A stretch of 33,456 bases of DNA from Alphaproteobacteria bacterium (lineage in GTDB: Bacteria; Pseudomonadota; Alphaproteobacteria; RF32; CAG-239): contig SUUR01000017.1 in the NCBI GenBank assembly GCA_015062435.1, positions 1-33,456 on the forward strand, written 5' to 3'. Under the pieces are notes generated by a model. The model saw nothing but the letters and a program-made list of their open reading frames with translations. It had not been told where the DNA came from and searched no databases. Below are positions 8,106 to 16,920 of the stretch, in pieces (within the stretch, counting starts at the first letter, position 1; each line of letters opens with the position of its first letter). A program made the translations under genes and the position numbers.

Positions 8106-8933
8106 TTATTCAGCAGTCATAACCTTACGACGACCGGCTAACGAAACATCAATAAAGCCGATTTGCTCCATAACCATAGCATTATCTTTATATTTTTCTC
8201 TGGCTTGAGATAAACGCTCTTCAAATGTACCTTCTCTACCCTTAAAAATAAACATGAAAGCTTTAGTTATTGACTTAACAGTAGCCTCATCGTATCCACT
8301 ACGTTTGAGACCTATTATATTTAATCCTCTTAACTTTCCTCTATCGCCGGTGACAATTGCAAACGGGATAACATCTCTTTCTACACCTGTCATACCGCCA
8401 ATCATGGTTTTGCGACCAATTCTGCAAAACTGATGAACCGCAGAATTACCGCCTAAGATTACACCATCTCCCAAACGTACATGACCGGCAATAACGGCAT
8501 TATTGGTCATAATTACATTGTTGCCGACAACACAATCATGTGCAATATGCGAATTGACCATAAACATACCATCATCACCAACACGAGTAATCATCTTCTC
8601 AGGTTCTTCTCCCGGTAGAGGATTTTGTCCTTTAGGAGTTCCACAATGCATTGTAACATTTTCTCTGATTACGTTACGTTTACCGATAACAAGTTTGGCT
8701 CCTTCTAAAAATTCATTTCCATGATCTTGAGGACCACTACCTAATACAGCTCCGGGAAACACAACGGTGCCTTCACCGATAGTGGTATCTCCCATAATGG
8801 TTACTCTTGCCAAAAGACGAACATTTTCTCCTATTTTTGCTTGAGATGATACCCAACAAAAGGGACCTATTTCTGCACTTGATGCAATTTGTGCGCCGTC
8901 TTCAACTACTGCGGAGGGATGAATTTTTGCCAT
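8106..8933 (-). CDS. lpxA: UDP-N-acetylglucosamine O-acyltransferase
   Basis: A 275-residue LpxA, which catalyses the first committed step of lipid A synthesis, transfer of a hydroxyacyl chain from ACP to O-3 of UDP-GlcNAc. The protein begins IHPSAVVEDGAQI and has the left-handed parallel beta-helix hexapeptide repeats (residues 1 to about 190). These include VMINSHIAHDCVVGNNVIMTNN-like loops with the catalytic His near 125-145, and are followed by the helical C-terminal domain (YDEATVKSITKAFMFIF). AAGGA lies 10 nt before the ATG. In most genomes fabZ is directly upstream; here 1.58 kb holding an opposed gene separates them, so lpxA must use its own promoter, which I cannot place firmly. Confidence 0.95.
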   Translation of the reverse strand: MAKIHPSAVVEDGAQIASSAEIGPFCWVSSQAKIGENVRLLARVTIMGDTTIGEGTVVFPGAVLGSGPQDHGNEFLEGAKLVIGKRNVIRENVTMHCGTPKGQNPLPGEEPEKMITRVGDDGMFMVNSHIAHDCVVGNNVIMTNNAVIAGHVRLGDGVILGGNSAVHQFCRIGRKTMIGGMTGVERDVIPFAIVTGDRGKLRGLNIIGLKRSGYDEATVKSITKAFMFIFKGREGTFEERLSQAREKYKDNAMVMEQIGFIDVSLAGRRKVMTAE

Positions 8934-9050
8934 AATTGTTGTTCCTTATAAAAATTAGTTCATGCCTTAAAATTAGATAAAATTTTACCTCAAGTAAAAA
9001 CAATTAATATTACAGTTTAGAAATAATTTATCAGGATTTTTCATTTGGCG

Positions 9051-9079
9051 TTGACACCAGTCTTTGCCTATGGTATCCT
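9051..9079 (+). promoter_or_regulatory. Promoter of the 9320 Cys-rich gene
   Basis: Perfect -35 TTGACA (9051-9056), 17-nt spacer, -10 TATCCT (9074-9079), same strand and about 240 nt upstream of the coding start. The -10 equals that of the left-edge promoter, but the CGTCCACY box is not found at the matching position. The predicted start near 9086 leaves a leader of about 235 nt. Confidence 0.6.
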
Positions 9080-9106
9080 ATTTATTGGATAAGGTATAAG
9101 GATATT

Positions 9107-9193
9107 ATGATATATAATGTGATTGTGAAATCACTTATTATATTGTTGCTTGTGAAAAATTTGATTTTGGTGCGTTTTATATTACCATTTTAG
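9107..9193 (+). CDS. Possible 28-residue hydrophobic leader peptide or small membrane protein
   Basis: A short frame (ATG 9107, TAG 9191-9193) encodes MIYNVIVKSLIILLLVKNL followed by ILVRFILPF. It is almost entirely hydrophobic with three basic residues. AAGG and AAGGA lie 4-12 nt before the ATG, and it starts about 20 nt after the predicted transcription start of the Cys-rich gene. It could be an upstream regulatory peptide, a single-pass membrane peptide or a chance frame in AT-rich DNA. Nothing proves translation. Confidence 0.3.
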   Translation: MIYNVIVKSLIILLLVKNLILVRFILPF

Positions 9194-9319
9194 TATTTTT
9201 CTTTTAGCATAGTTTTTTGTTGGGGAATATTTATCCTCGTGTGAGCGTTCTTATACCCGAAATTGAAGTAATTTATTATCAATAGGTTTTATTGGTAATT
9301 TGCTATCAAATGAGGGATA

Positions 9320-10402
9320 ATGATGTACAAGTTTATAGCAACTGTATTTTTTACAATACTGATATTTTCAAATGTATCGGCACAATCAACATGTAAAATT
9401 CGTCCATCTTGCGAGGCAATGGGGTACACAAAAACTCAAGCAGATTGTAACGGAAAAGATTTTATCAGATGCCCTTTTGATAAATCTGCTTACTATTGTC
9501 AGGGTTCATCATGTGATGGATTAGCCAATATGGATTGTGGCACTTTCAGATGTAAAGAAACATATGCAACAGACGGATGTGATGAATTTTGCAAAATTTG
9601 CTATACCGATACCTGTGATTATCCTGAGAATGCAGATTATCCTTTAAAAGCAAATTGCGAATACGGTTGCGATGATCAAGGAACAATTGAAGGATGTGAT
9701 ACCAGGTGTCATGCTTGCACTTCATGTGTACCAAATGATTGTTCAGGATATAACTTAAATGATTGTCCAGATCATGGGATATGCAATAGCTGTTCTACCG
9801 GTTGTGGTACAGATACAGTAAAATATAAAATTAAATATCCATATTGTGAAGATGGATATGATTATAATTCAGGTGTTTGTCGTCCGGATTGTGATAATTA
9901 TGATAACTGTTTCCCGTATATTGAGTGTACTTACGACAGGAAGCCCTCCAGTAGTTGGTTTGTGGAAGCAATTCCTGATAATGTAGATTCTTATCAAGTT
10001 TGGCTTTATTGTGTTAATGGTCAGAAATATGAAACTTATTCATTACTCTCATGTAGAGACGGATACGTGCTTAATGATGATGAAACCGAGTGTGTAGAGG
10101 TTAACCCTGTTTGCGCTGAAGGTTATGAAGTTGATGCCAGTGGCAGAGGTTGTGTTCCTGAGGGATGTGGTCAATATAGAGTCGATTGTGATACAGGGGG
10201 AGGGGTTACAAGCTGTTGGAGCAGAACATGTAATGGAGCTCAAGTATATGAACCAACAGGAGATCCGATGGACGATTGCGACTTTACTGATACGGGAATG
10301 CATTGGAGTGATTGTGAATGGAACGGAGAATATTGTATTTGCCGTACTTATGATTCTCCTAGCTGTGAACCCGGTTCAAGTGACATGTGTCCTGAAGTAT
10401 AA
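9320..10402 (+). CDS. Large secreted Cys-rich protein (RPSC/MGYTK family)
   Basis: A 360-residue secreted protein with about 43 cysteines and no known enzymatic motif. The Sec signal ends NVSA-QS near residue 22. Residues 24-60 form the module TCKIRPSC..MGYTKTQADC...CPFD...YYC, nearly identical in layout to the start of the protein at 32934 and of the pseudogene at 23508. The rest is a string of Cys-rich loops without a clean repeat, including CEDGYDYNSGVC, SCRDGYVLNDDETEC and CAEGYEVDASGRGC, which look like EGF-type or growth-factor-receptor-type units. GAGGGA lies 3 nt before ATG 9320 and 6 nt before the adjacent ATG 9323, which may be the true start. The gene is inserted, in opposite orientation, between fabZ and lpxA. 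Surface or periplasmic location and disulfide bonding are inferred. Confidence 0.8.
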   Translation: MMYKFIATVFFTILIFSNVSAQSTCKIRPSCEAMGYTKTQADCNGKDFIRCPFDKSAYYCQGSSCDGLANMDCGTFRCKETYATDGCDEFCKICYTDTCDYPENADYPLKANCEYGCDDQGTIEGCDTRCHACTSCVPNDCSGYNLNDCPDHGICNSCSTGCGTDTVKYKIKYPYCEDGYDYNSGVCRPDCDNYDNCFPYIECTYDRKPSSSWFVEAIPDNVDSYQVWLYCVNGQKYETYSLLSCRDGYVLNDDETECVEVNPVCAEGYEVDASGRGCVPEGCGQYRVDCDTGGGVTSCWSRTCNGAQVYEPTGDPMDDCDFTDTGMHWSDCEWNGEYCICRTYDSPSCEPGSSDMCPEV

Positions 10403-10464
10403 ATATTTATCTTTTCTTTATCTCTTGATGAGAACTGTTATAGATTTTTAATCACTAAAAAATT

Positions 10465-10498
10465 AACCTCTATCAATTAATTGATAGAGGTTGTTTTT
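10465..10498. terminator. Bidirectional terminator between the Cys-rich gene and fabZ
   Basis: A perfect 28-nt palindrome (10465-10492; arms AACCTCTATCAATT and AATTGATAGAGGTT) with GTTTTTAT after it on the plus strand and AATTTTTTAG on the minus strand. It ends both the 9320 gene and the minus-strand run that finishes with fabZ. Confidence 0.85.
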
Positions 10499-10517
10499 AT
10501 ACGTTAGATTAGTGCTT

Positions 10518-10967
10518 TTATCCCACAATCATAGCGGTAAACTCAGCCTCTGATACTAATTGACCATCAACCATTGTTTGCCCTTTAAATACATAAACAT
10601 TACGGCGTTCACGTATTTTTTCAACGTGCATCTTTAATTGATCTCCAGGTTTAACCTGTTTACGGAATTTTACGCCGTCTATTGACATAAATAAAACACT
10701 TTTTTTATTGTCTTTATAATTACCATCAGCGGCAACCACAATTGCTCCGGCTGTTTGCGCCATTGCTTCAACTTGCAAAACACCGGGCATTACAGGATTA
10801 TTGGGAAAATGGCCTTGAAAAAATTCTTCATTCATAGTCACATTCTTGGTACCAACACCTTTTTCTCCAGGAACTTCTACCTCCAATCTATCTAGCAATA
10901 AAAACGGATAGCGGTGAGGAAGTAACTCCATAATTTCTTCAATATGATAAATTTTGTTTTCAGACAT
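10518..10967 (-). CDS. fabZ: 3-hydroxyacyl-ACP dehydratase FabZ
   Basis: A 149-residue hot-dog-fold dehydratase of fatty-acid elongation, removing water from (3R)-hydroxyacyl-ACP. It competes with LpxA/LpxD for hydroxyacyl-ACP, which explains its place among lpx genes. Visible: LPHRYPFLLLDR near residues 15-26, the catalytic His in GHFPNNPVMPG and the catalytic Glu in VEAMAQTAG. It lies 12 nt after lpxD and is the last gene before the terminator at 10465, so the transcript from pyrH onward can end here. Confidence 0.96.
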   Translation of the reverse strand: MSENKIYHIEEIMELLPHRYPFLLLDRLEVEVPGEKGVGTKNVTMNEEFFQGHFPNNPVMPGVLQVEAMAQTAGAIVVAADGNYKDNKKSVLFMSIDGVKFRKQVKPGDQLKMHVEKIRERRNVYVFKGQTMVDGQLVSEAEFTAMIVG

Positions 10968-10979
10968 ATTTTTTTCCTT

Positions 10980-11993
10980 TTATTTCTTTACAGCTTTTTG
11001 AATGTAAGATACCTGTCTCATAAAATCTTTAATCGGTACGGCTGGATATCCCATAAGTACCGCTCCGGGATCTACATCGCGCATAAGTCCTGATTGAGCG
11101 CCAATCTGTGCACCGCTACCAATGTTAAGATGGTCGGCAACTCCAACTTGGCCACCACAGACAACATAATCTCCAAACTTGCAACTGCCGGCGATACCTG
11201 TTTGAGAAACCATGATACAGCCTCTACCAAGTTGATTGTTATGCGCTATCATTACTAAGTCATCAATACGGCATCCGTCAGATATAACCGTATCGTCTAA
11301 GGCTCCTCTATCTATACAGCTATTGGCGCCGACTTCAACATCATTACCCAAAATAACTCTACCTAACTGAGGAATCCTTTTATGAGCACCATCTATCATC
11401 ATAAAACCAAAACCATCCCATCCGATGCGAGCACCTCCATAAATAAAGCAATTATTACCCATTTGGCAATGCATAATGTTTGCGCCGGCACCAATACGGC
11501 AGTTGTCACCGATAATACAATCATGACCGATAACTGCATGTGGTTCAATGATACAATTTGCTCCGATTTCTACATTCTCTCCAATAACCACGTAATCCCC
11601 TACAAAGCAATTTGCACCTATTTTGGCACTGTTTGGAATAATTGCCGTAGATTTTATTTCCGCTTCAGGTAAACGTTCTGTATAGAGAGCATAATTTAAT
11701 TTTACAAAACCTAAATGAGGATTGGCTGATATGAGTTTGATTACATCCGAATTTACATATTCTGCCAATTCTGCAGTGGTTATACACGCAGTAGCCTTTA
11801 TGTCTGCTCCTTGTGCTTTTTTCTTTTTATCAAAAAAGAAACATATGTCCCCTTCTCCGGCTTTTTCTAAAGTTGATAAGTTGTAAATTTTAACTTCTGC
11901 TTTTGAAGAATCTGATAATTCTGCGTCACAAATTTTGGCGACTTCCGAGAGAGATAACGGACCATTATTTTTGTAAAAGCGAGTATCTACCAT
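10980..11993 (-). CDS. lpxD: UDP-3-O-acylglucosamine N-acyltransferase
   Basis: A 337-residue LpxD, the third step of lipid A synthesis, which adds the N-linked hydroxyacyl chain to UDP-3-O-acylglucosamine. The N-terminal uridine-binding domain (about 1-100) precedes a long left-handed beta-helix with hexapeptide repeats ([15 protein letters not shown] onward), the catalytic His in MIAHNNQLG near residue 245 and a C-terminal helix. It is 20 nt downstream of bamA and 12 nt upstream of fabZ. The Skp/OmpH chaperone gene that often lies between bamA and lpxD is absent. Confidence 0.95.
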   Translation of the reverse strand: MVDTRFYKNNGPLSLSEVAKICDAELSDSSKAEVKIYNLSTLEKAGEGDICFFFDKKKKAQGADIKATACITTAELAEYVNSDVIKLISANPHLGFVKLNYALYTERLPEAEIKSTAIIPNSAKIGANCFVGDYVVIGENVEIGANCIIEPHAVIGHDCIIGDNCRIGAGANIMHCQMGNNCFIYGGARIGWDGFGFMMIDGAHKRIPQLGRVILGNDVEVGANSCIDRGALDDTVISDGCRIDDLVMIAHNNQLGRGCIMVSQTGIAGSCKFGDYVVCGGQVGVADHLNIGSGAQIGAQSGLMRDVDPGAVLMGYPAVPIKDFMRQVSYIQKAVKK

Positions 11994-12013
11994 GATTTAT
12001 GCTCCTTTTATGA

Positions 12014-14275
12014 TTATAAACGAGTTCCAAAATTCAGACGAAATACTTGAGTTTCATCGTAATCTTCTTTAACTATCGGGAAACCGAAGTCTATATCTAT
12101 TTGTCCCATCGGAGATAGCCACTGGAAACCAAAACCGGCAGAAACTCTAGGACTTGAAGAATATTCAACATCTGCTCGATTCATGTTATCCGGCTTACCC
12201 AACATTCCCATATCAACAAAAGTACGTCCTTTGATACCGACCTCATCTAAGCCAATAGGAAAGTTTACTTCTCCTCCGGTATATAACATCCAATTTCCAC
12301 CCAATGCATCTTTGGTATATTTATCTCTGGCTCCGATACCGGCGACATCAAAACCTCTTAAAGTATTACCACCTAAATTATAACGATTGGGTAAACGAAC
12401 ATTTTCTCCACCATATCCGGTTATATAACCGGCATTTGCAAACAATTTGAATGTGTAATAATCGGCAAGTGTGTAATATGTATATGCTTTGGCATCAAAT
12501 TTAAGATATTTTTCATCTCCTCCAAGACCGGCAACATCATTACCGAAAGAAAGGAAATATCCTTCTTTTGGAGAAATCATACTATCTCGTTTATCATAAA
12601 CGATGGTTTGTCCTATTGAAGAATCTACAAAGCTTCCTTCTTCATCCTTAATGTATTTGGAAGCCTCATGCCCAACATTGGTGATTTCATCTTCTCTTAA
12701 GGTATAGCGGACTTGTTGTGATAAGTCATCTGTATAGTTCCACCCCATACGCAAACGACCTCCGGTGTATGAACTATCATATGAACTCTCATCTTGATAA
12801 TCTTCTTCTGTACGGAAAATATCAAAACCGGCTCGTAAACGACGATCCAAGAAATATGGTTCCGTAAAACTTAAACTGTAATCCTGTGATCGCTGAGAAA
12901 CTCCTGCATCAAGACTTAAGTGTTGTCCTAAACCTCTAAAGTTATTTTCAGTAACACCGGCTCTTACTAAGGCTCCGTTTACAGTAGAATAACCAACTCC
13001 AACATTAAAATAGCCGGTTGATTTTTCTTCAACATTAACATTTAAATCTGCTTTATTGGCATCTTTGGGGGTAGTAGTAATATCAACTTTACTAAAATAA
13101 TCCAAATTCTCAACATTGCGACGAGAATCCTTTATTTTAGAAACGTTAAAAGCATCACCTTCTTCTATTCTGAATTCGCGGCGTATAACTTCATCATGAG
13201 TACGTGTATTGCCACTGATATTTATGCGATCAACAAATATCCTTTGCCCTTCATTGATATGAAAAGTAATGTCTATGTTACCGGTTTCTGTATCTTTAAT
13301 CAGCTCAGGATTTACATCAACAAAAGCAAATCCTTTTTTTCCAAGTTCATCTGTTAGTACCGTAACTGTTTTTTCAATCTTATCATTATTATACCAATCC
13401 CCAACTTCAAGTTCCATGTTATCCATAAAATCTGCGGTATCAATATCTGATATATCTGATACAATATCAAGTTTATTTACTTTATAGCGCTTTCCTTCAT
13501 CAAGAACATAACTTACTACAAAAGATTTGCTATCGGGACTGAGTTCTGCAACGGCAGATACAACTCTAAAGTCTGCATAACCTCTTTTAAGATAGAAACG
13601 ACGTAGCAATTCTTTATCATAGTTAGTCTTTTCCGAATCATAATTTTCTGATGATGAAAAAATACGGTACCAACGGCTTTCTTTGCTCATGATTACTTCT
13701 TGCAGATCATCATGGTCATAATGATGATTACCGATAAAGTTTACTTTATCTATAACTGCTAACGGGCCTTCATCAATATTAAAAATCAAATCTACACGAT
13801 TTTGATCTCTTTTGATAATTTGCGGTTCAACAACCGCAGCATAGCGCCCCGAACGTTTATAGACTTCTAAAATACGTTGGATATCCTCTTGTACCTTAGA
13901 GCGGGAATAAGTGGAACGTGGAGACAAACGAATCTCAGAAGTGAGCATCTCGTCATCAACTTTATCATTACCATCAAACAGCACCTGATTAATAATCGGG
14001 TTTTCTTCAAGTTTGATGTTTAACACTCCTTTTTGGGAAACATTGAGAGAAACATCGTTAAATAAACCTGTGGAATATAGTTGTTTTAACGCTTCATCTA
14101 ATTGTACATTTGTTACTGAACTGTTTTTCTTGATATCAACATAAGATAATACAGTTTCATCTTCTACTCGTTGAGTACCTTCAATATTGATATCTTTGAT
14201 ATATACTGAAGATGCGTGAGCAGAAACACCACTCAATAATGCAAGAGCAAAAGTTCCGCTTTGTAATAATTTCAT
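12014..14275 (-). CDS. bamA: Outer-membrane protein assembly factor BamA
   Basis: A 753-residue Omp85 protein that folds and inserts beta-barrels into the outer membrane. A Sec signal (MKLLQSGTFALALLSG, cut near residue 21) precedes five POTRA domains (about 23-420). The first starts YIKDINIEGTQRVEDETVL and the fifth contains RINISGNTRTHDEVIRREF. A C-terminal 16-strand barrel contains the conserved lid-loop motif in LRGFDVAGIG near residue 650. The chain ends VFRLNFGTRL, so the last residue of the beta-signal is Leu rather than an aromatic. It lies 12 nt after rseP and 20 nt before lpxD. Confidence 0.95.
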   Translation of the reverse strand: MKLLQSGTFALALLSGVSAHASSVYIKDINIEGTQRVEDETVLSYVDIKKNSSVTNVQLDEALKQLYSTGLFNDVSLNVSQKGVLNIKLEENPIINQVLFDGNDKVDDEMLTSEIRLSPRSTYSRSKVQEDIQRILEVYKRSGRYAAVVEPQIIKRDQNRVDLIFNIDEGPLAVIDKVNFIGNHHYDHDDLQEVIMSKESRWYRIFSSSENYDSEKTNYDKELLRRFYLKRGYADFRVVSAVAELSPDSKSFVVSYVLDEGKRYKVNKLDIVSDISDIDTADFMDNMELEVGDWYNNDKIEKTVTVLTDELGKKGFAFVDVNPELIKDTETGNIDITFHINEGQRIFVDRINISGNTRTHDEVIRREFRIEEGDAFNVSKIKDSRRNVENLDYFSKVDITTTPKDANKADLNVNVEEKSTGYFNVGVGYSTVNGALVRAGVTENNFRGLGQHLSLDAGVSQRSQDYSLSFTEPYFLDRRLRAGFDIFRTEEDYQDESSYDSSYTGGRLRMGWNYTDDLSQQVRYTLREDEITNVGHEASKYIKDEEGSFVDSSIGQTIVYDKRDSMISPKEGYFLSFGNDVAGLGGDEKYLKFDAKAYTYYTLADYYTFKLFANAGYITGYGGENVRLPNRYNLGGNTLRGFDVAGIGARDKYTKDALGGNWMLYTGGEVNFPIGLDEVGIKGRTFVDMGMLGKPDNMNRADVEYSSSPRVSAGFGFQWLSPMGQIDIDFGFPIVKEDYDETQVFRLNFGTRL

Positions 14276-14287
14276 AATTTGTTCCCC

Positions 14288-15418
14288 TTATGAAAACCAA
14301 CGATTAAACAAATGAATAACGTCATTATATGTAGCAAATAACATTAAAGCTATAAGTATACCAAAACCAATTCGGAATACATATTCTTTTATCTTGTCAT
14401 TAAGCTCACGGCCGATAATAATTTCGATGATGTAAATAACTACATGACCTCCATCAAGTAATGGGATTGGGAATAAATTAATCAACCCCAAGTTAATTGA
14501 AAGAAGTGCCATAAATGCAATAAAATCTACTAATCCGCTTGTTTTACTAATATCACCAGACATTTCAGCAATACGGATAATTCCACCAACATCTTCTGCC
14601 GAACGCTCTCCGCTAATCATTTGTCCGACACCACGCAATGTCACCATAGTAACTCGCCAACTTTCTTTTGTCGCATCTACCAGTGACTGCCAAAAAGACA
14701 TATCAGTATATTTTACTTCTACAACATTAATTGAACGAATCCCAAGCATTGGACGGTTAGGTGTTGTTTGTTTGGGTTCTACGGAAAGTGGGAGTGTCTT
14801 TAACGGAAAAGATTTTTTAATAATTTTGTCTTGGCGTTTGATTTCAAGATGGATATCTCCTCCGGTATGCATTGCAACTTCTTGAGAAATTTCACTAAAA
14901 CTGTTGATCTCTTTACCATTGATCTTTAAAATACGATCACCGCAGACAATACCTGCTGCCTCTGCAGCACCACCTTTGGTAACACAGCCTACAATCGGAG
15001 GAAAATCTATTTTCCCTAAAAAGAAGAAGACCGAAGTAAAGATCAAAATGGCAAAAATATAATTAGCGGCAGGACCGGCAATGACAATTGCCAATTTTTT
15101 AAAAGGGTTTTGAGTCGCAAATGCACGTTTCTTATCTTCTTCACTGAGTTCTGAAACCTTACCGGAACTACTGGCGGCATCGTCATCTCCCAAGAACTTA
15201 CAATATCCGCCTAGAGGAATTGCACTGATACGCCATTCTGTTCCGTATTTATCCTTGCGCCCCCAAAGTTTTTTTCCAAAACCGATTGAAAACTCAGATA
15301 CGGCAACGCCACAAAGTCTGGCAATAATAAAATGACCAAATTCGTGCACAAAAACCAATATGCCCAGAAGAACAATAAATGGAACAACATAATAAACAGT
15401 ATCAATCAACCAACTCAT
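14288..15418 (-). CDS. rseP: Site-2 metalloprotease RseP
   Basis: A 376-residue intramembrane zinc protease of the RseP/RasP family that cleaves transmembrane substrates such as anti-sigma factors and remnant signal peptides. The zinc motif HEFGH is at residues 25-29 in the first membrane helix and the third ligand lies in FPIPLLDGGH near 325. A single PDZ domain is visible (VGCVTKGGAAEAAGIVCGDRILKING, about 145-175); gammaproteobacterial relatives have two. It lies 12 nt after cdsA and before bamA. dxr, often between cdsA and rseP in alphaproteobacteria, is missing here. Confidence 0.94.
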   Translation of the reverse strand: MSWLIDTVYYVVPFIVLLGILVFVHEFGHFIIARLCGVAVSEFSIGFGKKLWGRKDKYGTEWRISAIPLGGYCKFLGDDDAASSSGKVSELSEEDKKRAFATQNPFKKLAIVIAGPAANYIFAILIFTSVFFFLGKIDFPPIVGCVTKGGAAEAAGIVCGDRILKINGKEINSFSEISQEVAMHTGGDIHLEIKRQDKIIKKSFPLKTLPLSVEPKQTTPNRPMLGIRSINVVEVKYTDMSFWQSLVDATKESWRVTMVTLRGVGQMISGERSAEDVGGIIRIAEMSGDISKTSGLVDFIAFMALLSINLGLINLFPIPLLDGGHVVIYIIEIIIGRELNDKIKEYVFRIGFGILIALMLFATYNDVIHLFNRWFS

Positions 15419-15430
15419 AACAATACCTTT

Positions 15431-16216
15431 TTATAAAATAATTAAAATATATCTAAACAAAACATATACAAACGGAGCAGCAAAGATTAAGCCATCTATA
15501 CGGTCAAAAACACCTCCGTGACCCGGAATAAGATTACTTGAATCTTTAAGATTAAGGCTACGTTTTATTTTTGATTCCACCAAATCTCCGATTTGAGAAA
15601 TAAATGCAATTACCGCAGCTATAATTCCGTAATATAGTAAATGAGGAGCCCCTAATAACCAACAGTATAAATTGCCTACACAAACAGAAAAAAGTATTCC
15701 CCCTATTAATCCCGACCATGTTTTATTGGGGCTTATTTTAGGAGCAAGTTTTGGACCTTTCAAACTACAACCTACAACAAAACCGCCTATATCCATAAAC
15801 CAAACGACTAACATAAACCAAAATACAACATAAAAACCTACAAGCTCGTATAACCACATTATAGAACCGACACCGATTGAAATGTAGCCAACACCCAAAA
15901 CCAACAAATTTCTTCTGGTTTCATCTTTGGCTTTTATAAATGCTAAAAATACGGAAGCGAGCAACACCACCCAAAATGGCCAATGTGGTCCCATAAAAAT
16001 TGCAACTGATACCGATACGGCATAAAGAACAGCATAAAAAGCCCCTCTGACAGAAGGAACCATTTGCGCCCACTCCCATGAAAGCAGAGCCCCTGCAATA
16101 AGAGCCAGCATTTGTACAAAGGGATATCCGGCATATAGGCACCATATTACCAAAGGCACCAAAACCAACGAGGTGATTATTCGTTTTATCAGAGAATTAA
16201 TTTTAGCCTTTTCCAT
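15431..16216 (-). CDS. cdsA: Phosphatidate cytidylyltransferase
   Basis: A 261-residue polytopic membrane enzyme that makes CDP-diacylglycerol from phosphatidic acid and CTP, the branch point of phospholipid synthesis. The signature is seen in SKIKRSLNLKDSSNLIPGHG followed by GVFDRIDGL near residues 210-240, after about seven membrane helices. Its start overlaps uppS by 14 nt and GGGAGAG precedes the ATG. plsY at 18.4 kb supplies lysophosphatidate two steps earlier in the same pathway. Confidence 0.94.
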   Translation of the reverse strand: MEKAKINSLIKRIITSLVLVPLVIWCLYAGYPFVQMLALIAGALLSWEWAQMVPSVRGAFYAVLYAVSVSVAIFMGPHWPFWVVLLASVFLAFIKAKDETRRNLLVLGVGYISIGVGSIMWLYELVGFYVVFWFMLVVWFMDIGGFVVGCSLKGPKLAPKISPNKTWSGLIGGILFSVCVGNLYCWLLGAPHLLYYGIIAAVIAFISQIGDLVESKIKRSLNLKDSSNLIPGHGGVFDRIDGLIFAAPFVYVLFRYILIIL

Positions 16217-16904
16217 ATCTTCTCTCCCGATTATTAAAATCTTGAATTATTTGTTTCAATTCTTCAGAACTGAAATCAGGCCATAGTGTAGGTGTGAAAA
16301 ACAGCTCGGAATACGCAATTTGCCACAACAAATAATTACTAATCCTAAAATCTCCTCCGGTACGAATAAGCAAATCAGGATCAGGAACATCTTTGGTGTA
16401 AAGCATATCCGAAAGCATTTTAATGTCAATATCATTGGTCTTGATATCACCTCTTTTAACCATAGATGCTATCTTTTTGGCTGCTGAAACAATCTCTTGT
16501 CTGGAACCATAACTTAAAGCAATACAAAGTGTCAGTTTTTGGTTATGAAGTGTGTTACGCTCAATTTCAGACATTTTATCAATGATATCTTTATCAAGCA
16601 TTTGTCTTTCGCCTATAAAAATAATACGTACGCCATTTTCTTGTATCTCTTTTAATTCATGAGCAAGATATTGGCGCAACAACGCCATCAAATCAGAAAC
16701 TTCAGACGAATCTCTTTGCCAATTTTCAGTTGAAAAAGCATATAATGTCAAATAACGAACACCACAATCAACCGTTGCTTTTACAATATTTTGCAAAGTT
16801 TCGGCACCCTTGCGGTGTCCTGAAGCCGTCGGAAGGTTATGTTTCCTTGCCCAACGACGATTTCCATCCATGATAACGGCAATATGTTGCAAAGATTCAG
16901 ACAT
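16203..16904 (-). CDS. uppS: Isoprenyl transferase (undecaprenyl diphosphate synthase)
   Basis: A 233-residue cis-prenyltransferase that condenses isopentenyl diphosphate onto farnesyl diphosphate to give the C55 lipid carrier for peptidoglycan and polysaccharide synthesis. Landmarks: IMDGNRRWARK with catalytic Asp13, SGHRKGAETL, FSTENWQR near 75 and the C-terminal RTGGDFRISNYLLWQ, ELFFTPTLWPDF. It is 16 nt downstream of frr and overlaps cdsA. Its substrates need the MEP or mevalonate pathway, whose genes (including the frequent neighbour dxr) are not in this window. Confidence 0.95.
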   Translation of the reverse strand: MSESLQHIAVIMDGNRRWARKHNLPTASGHRKGAETLQNIVKATVDCGVRYLTLYAFSTENWQRDSSEVSDLMALLRQYLAHELKEIQENGVRIIFIGERQMLDKDIIDKMSEIERNTLHNQKLTLCIALSYGSRQEIVSAAKKIASMVKRGDIKTNDIDIKMLSDMLYTKDVPDPDLLIRTGGDFRISNYLLWQIAYSELFFTPTLWPDFSSEELKQIIQDFNNRERRYGKG

Positions 16905-16920
16905 AAACTTATAATCCGTA

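Noticed and set aside
9546..9734. Minus-strand open frame inside the Cys-rich gene
   Set aside because: It is a shadow of the Cys-rich coding strand with no start site.
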